Program-made: the position numbers and the translations under genes | Source of the DNA: Kiritimatiellia bacterium | GTDB taxonomy: Bacteria > Verrucomicrobiota > Kiritimatiellia > CAIQIC01 > Lenti-01 | DNA: 46,952 nt | Direction of reading: 5' to 3' | NCBI GenBank assembly: GCA_017458625.1 | Contig: JAFTAH010000135.1 | Location: forward strand, 1-46,952 | Shown: piece by piece, positions 44,519 to 46,952 of the stretch | How the letters are laid out: the number at the start of each line of letters is the position of its first letter | How positions within the stretch are numbered: the first letter of the stretch is position 1 | Notes under the pieces: generated by a model | Seen by the model: the letters and a program-made list of their open reading frames with translations, nothing else | What the model was told of the DNA's origin: nothing | Database searches by the model: none

Positions 44519-46952
44519 ATGAAAAATACCCTCTACTCCCCCGCCTACGAACACGACGCCTGCGGCGTCGGCCTCGTCGCCCGCCTCGACGGCGTCCCCA
44601 CCCACGACATCGTCACTTCGGGCCTGACCGTCCTCAAGCGCCTCATGCACCGCGGCGCCACCGGCAACGACCCCGACACCGGCGATGGCGCGGGGCTCCT
44701 CCTCCGCATCCCCGACGCCTTTTTCCGCGCCGCCATCCCGTCCCTCCCGCCCGCCGGCACCTACGGCGTCGCCATGCTCTTCGGCGGAGTCGGCGACGAA
44801 TCCGCCCTCGAAGCCGCCGCCGCCGCCGAGGGCTTCGACGTCCTCGCCTGGCGCGACGTCCCCGTGAACCCCTCCGCCATCGGCCCCGTCGCCCGCGCCG
44901 CCCTCCCCCGCATCCGCCAGCTCTTCCTCGCCCCCGATCCCGCCGCTCCTGCTGGCCGGCCGTCGGTCGGCCAGGAAACAGCCGCCCCCTTCTCCCCCGC
45001 CCTCGAGCGCCGCCTCCTCGTCCTCCGCCGCCAGCTCGAACGCGCCGCCCCCTCGGCCTACATCTGCTCCTGCTCCGCGCGCACCGTCGTCTACAAGGGC
45101 CTCCTCCTCGCCACCCAGATCGACCACTTCTACCCCGACCTCGCCGACCCCGCCTTCGCCTCCCCCTTCGCCATCGTCCACCAGCGCTACTCCACCAACA
45201 CCTTCCCCTCCTGGCCCCTGGCGCACCCCTTCCGGGCCTTGGCGCACAACGGCGAAATCAACGCCCTGCGCGGCAACCTCGCCGCCCTCTCCGCGCGCGA
45301 ACCCTCCCTCGCGTCCCCCCTCTTCGGCGACGACCTCCAAAAACTCCTCCCCGTCGTCCTTCCCGAACAATCCGACTCCGCGTCTCTCGACAACATCTTC
45401 GAGCTCCTCGTCGCGGCCGGCCGCGACGCCCCCCATGCCATGCTCATGCTCATCCCGCAGGCGTGGGGCGCCAAATACCACATGCCGCACGACGTCCGCG
45501 CCTTCTGCGAATACCACTCCGCGCTCATGGAACCCTGGGACGGCCCGGCGGCCATCGCCTTCACCGACGGCCTCTCCCTGGGCGCCGCCCTCGACCGCAA
45601 CGGCCTCCGCCCCGCCCGCTGGACCCTGACCCGCGACGGCCTCTTCGTCCTCGCCTCCGAAGCCGGCGTCCTCGACATCCCGCCCGCCGACGTCGCGCGC
45701 CACGGACGCCTCGCGCCCGGCTCCATCCTCTGGATCGACCTTGCCGCCCACCGCCTGCGCGAAGACGCCGAACTCAAGGCCCACTACGCCCGCCGCCGCC
45801 CCTACCGCCGCTGGATCGCCCAGAACCACATCCCCGTCACCGGCCTCTTCACCGAAGTCGTCCCCTCCCCCGTCCCCACCGACCTCCCCGCCCTCCAGCA
45901 CAACTTCGGCTGGACCCTCGAAGACACCGAAACCATCCTCCGCCCCATGCTCGAGACCGGCACCGAACCCGTCGGCGCCATGGGCAACGACGCCGCCCTT
46001 GCCTGCCTCGACCCCTCCCCCCGCACCCTTTTCGACCACTTCCACCAACTCTTCGCGCAAGTCACCAATCCCCCCATCGACCCCATCCGCGAAGAACTCG
46101 TCATGTCCATCATGACCTACATCGGCAACCTGCCCAACATCCTCGCCGAGACCCCCGCCCACGCCCGCCTCCTCAAACTCACCCGTCCCGTCCTGACCGA
46201 CGACGAACTCCGCCGCCTCCGCTCCGTCCCCGAGTACCCCGCCGCGACCCTCTCCCTCCACTTCGACGGCCCCCTCCGCCCCGCCCTCGACGCCCGCGCC
46301 GCCGCCGCCCTCTCCGCCGTCCGTGCCGGCAAAAAAATCCTCATCCTCTCCGACCGCCCCGCCCCCGACGCCCCCCCCCGACGCCTCCCCTCCCTCCTTG
46401 CCGTCGCCGCCGTCCACAAAACCCTCTCCGACGCCGGCCTGCGCCCCTCCATCGGCCTCATCGTCGACTCCGGCGAAATCCGCGAAGTCCACCACCTCTC
46501 CGTCCTTCTCGGCTTCGGCGCCACCGCCGCCTGCCCCTGGCTGGCCCTCTCCACCGTCACCGCCCTTGCCCCCGACGCCCCCCACCGCGCCGCGGCCAAC
46601 TACGTCGCCGCCCTCTGTCGCGGCCTCATGAAAACCATGTCCAAGATGGGCATCTCCACCCTCCGCTCCTACCGCAACGCCCGCATCTACCAAGCCATCG
46701 GCCTCGGCCCCACCCTTCTCCGCGACTACTTCGGCTCCATCCCCTCCCCCGTCTCCGGCCTCGAACTCCCCGACCTCGACCGCCGCCTTCCCCGCTCCCC
46801 CGGGGGCGCGGGCGACCCGCCCGCGTCGGGAGGGTCGCGCTCCTGCGCGACCGCCGGGGGCGCGGGGGCGGAGCCCCCGTCCCTTGCCCCCACCTCCCTC
46901 CCCCCCGGCTCCCTCTACCCCTTCCGTCAAAACGCCACCCCCCACCTCTGGA
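44519..46952 (+). CDS. gltB: glutamate synthase large subunit (3' end off window)
   Basis: 811 codons visible. MKNTLYSPAYEHDACGVGLVARLDG: Cys15 is the Ntn amidotransferase nucleophile, freed by propeptide removal. Further amidotransferase marks: HRGATGNDPDTGDGAGLL, HQRYSTNTFPSWPLAHPFRALAHNGEINALRGN and DRNGLRPARW. The central domain starts around FGWTLEDTETILRPMLETG, with PPIDPIREELVMSIMTYIG and LMKTMSKMGISTLRSYRNARIYQAIGL; the FMN and 3Fe-4S parts are only beginning. Two palindromic inserts sit in frame: near codon 146 (AAPAGRPSVGQETAA) and at codons about 760-793 (PGGAGDPPASGGSRSCATAG...), between DLDRRLP and the conserved Y.FR...HLW. ATG follows tandem repeats, not a Shine-Dalgarno. Confidence 0.95.
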   Translation, partial: MKNTLYSPAYEHDACGVGLVARLDGVPTHDIVTSGLTVLKRLMHRGATGNDPDTGDGAGLLLRIPDAFFRAAIPSLPPAGTYGVAMLFGGVGDESALEAAAAAEGFDVLAWRDVPVNPSAIGPVARAALPRIRQLFLAPDPAAPAGRPSVGQETAAPFSPALERRLLVLRRQLERAAPSAYICSCSARTVVYKGLLLATQIDHFYPDLADPAFASPFAIVHQRYSTNTFPSWPLAHPFRALAHNGEINALRGNLAALSAREPSLASPLFGDDLQKLLPVVLPEQSDSASLDNIFELLVAAGRDAPHAMLMLIPQAWGAKYHMPHDVRAFCEYHSALMEPWDGPAAIAFTDGLSLGAALDRNGLRPARWTLTRDGLFVLASEAGVLDIPPADVARHGRLAPGSILWIDLAAHRLREDAELKAHYARRRPYRRWIAQNHIPVTGLFTEVVPSPVPTDLPALQHNFGWTLEDTETILRPMLETGTEPVGAMGNDAALACLDPSPRTLFDHFHQLFAQVTNPPIDPIREELVMSIMTYIGNLPNILAETPAHARLLKLTRPVLTDDELRRLRSVPEYPAATLSLHFDGPLRPALDARAAAALSAVRAGKKILILSDRPAPDAPPRRLPSLLAVAAVHKTLSDAGLRPSIGLIVDSGEIREVHHLSVLLGFGATAACPWLALSTVTALAPDAPHRAAANYVAALCRGLMKTMSKMGISTLRSYRNARIYQAIGLGPTLLRDYFGSIPSPVSGLELPDLDRRLPRSPGGAGDPPASGGSRSCATAGGAGAEPPSLAPTSLPPGSLYPFRQNATPHLW
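44952..44974. repeat. palindrome inside gltB, copy a
   Basis: CTGGCCG...CGGCCAG stem with a 9-base loop, translated in frame in a loop of the amidotransferase domain. Confidence 0.55.
46833..46878. repeat. two hairpins inside gltB, copy b
   Basis: GGTCGCG-CTCCTG-CGCGACC (46833-46852) and GGGGGC-GGA-GCCCCC (46864-46878), within a Gly/Pro/Ala-rich in-frame insertion that runs from about 46796 to 46910. Confidence 0.6.

Noticed and set aside
44438-46945. 835-codon open frame opposite gltB
   Set aside because: Gly/Glu/Ala-rich complement of a C-rich coding strand; gltB motifs decide the strand.

Overview
The window is a GC-rich bacterial chromosome segment. Its two GT-C glycosyltransferase-type genes, the beta-barrel protein with an aromatic C-terminus, the type III glutamine synthetase and the many palindromic repeats suggest a Gram-negative organism. 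My best guess is the Verrucomicrobiota/Kiritimatiellota/Lentisphaerota side of the PVC group. That placement is inferred from gene style only; the window has no rRNA and no tRNA gene other than tmRNA.

Layout. 1-5.2 kb: a partial STT3-like GT-C membrane protein, a DUF234-type ATPase, then a decayed stretch with inverted repeats and a GT-C glycosyltransferase that has lost its N-terminus. 5.2-7.8 kb: an SRAP/HMCES DNA-damage protein divergent from an HD-domain phosphohydrolase, then an outer-membrane beta-barrel protein with a clear terminator. 8.1-12.5 kb: ettA (ABC-F) and the AmmeMemoRadiSam genes, with AmrB and AmrA fused. 12.5-13.3 kb: tmRNA with its terminator, then a pair of MITE-like repeats. 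13.3-20.5 kb (all minus): thrC, an Rsm22-like methyltransferase, a degenerate IspD-like protein, comM, rfbC and ugd. 20.7-34.7 kb (minus): a complete tryptophan pathway, trpE-G-D ... C-F-B-A, split in the middle by a REP-associated transposase (RAYT) and a two-gene module. The module encodes a 1638-residue GHKL(sacsin-type)-ATPase/SF1 helicase fusion and a Schlafen/AlbA_2 ATP-binding winged-helix protein. 34.8-46.9 kb: a nitrogen-assimilation region with a NifA-like sigma-54 activator, glnN-type glutamine synthetase behind a sigma-54 promoter with upstream repeats, P-II, AmtB, GltD and GltB. Unrelated minus-strand genes, including a toxin-antitoxin operon, sit between these units.

The most interesting feature is the helicase/AlbA_2 module. 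It has visibly more A+T-rich codons, its own promoter with iterated sites, and is bounded by a 20-bp direct repeat that is the 5' end of trpC. A 25-codon dead trpC start remains on the far side. This looks like a site-specific insertion into trpC of a probable defence or mobile-element module.

The second theme is repeats. Four clusters hold four CTAG tetranucleotides each. A ~140-bp MITE-like element with CTAG ends supplies the stop codons of ettA and thrC. Several REP-like palindromes accompany the RAYT gene. Tandem 7-9-mers stand directly before the start codons of glnB, amtB, gltD and gltB in place of Shine-Dalgarno sites.
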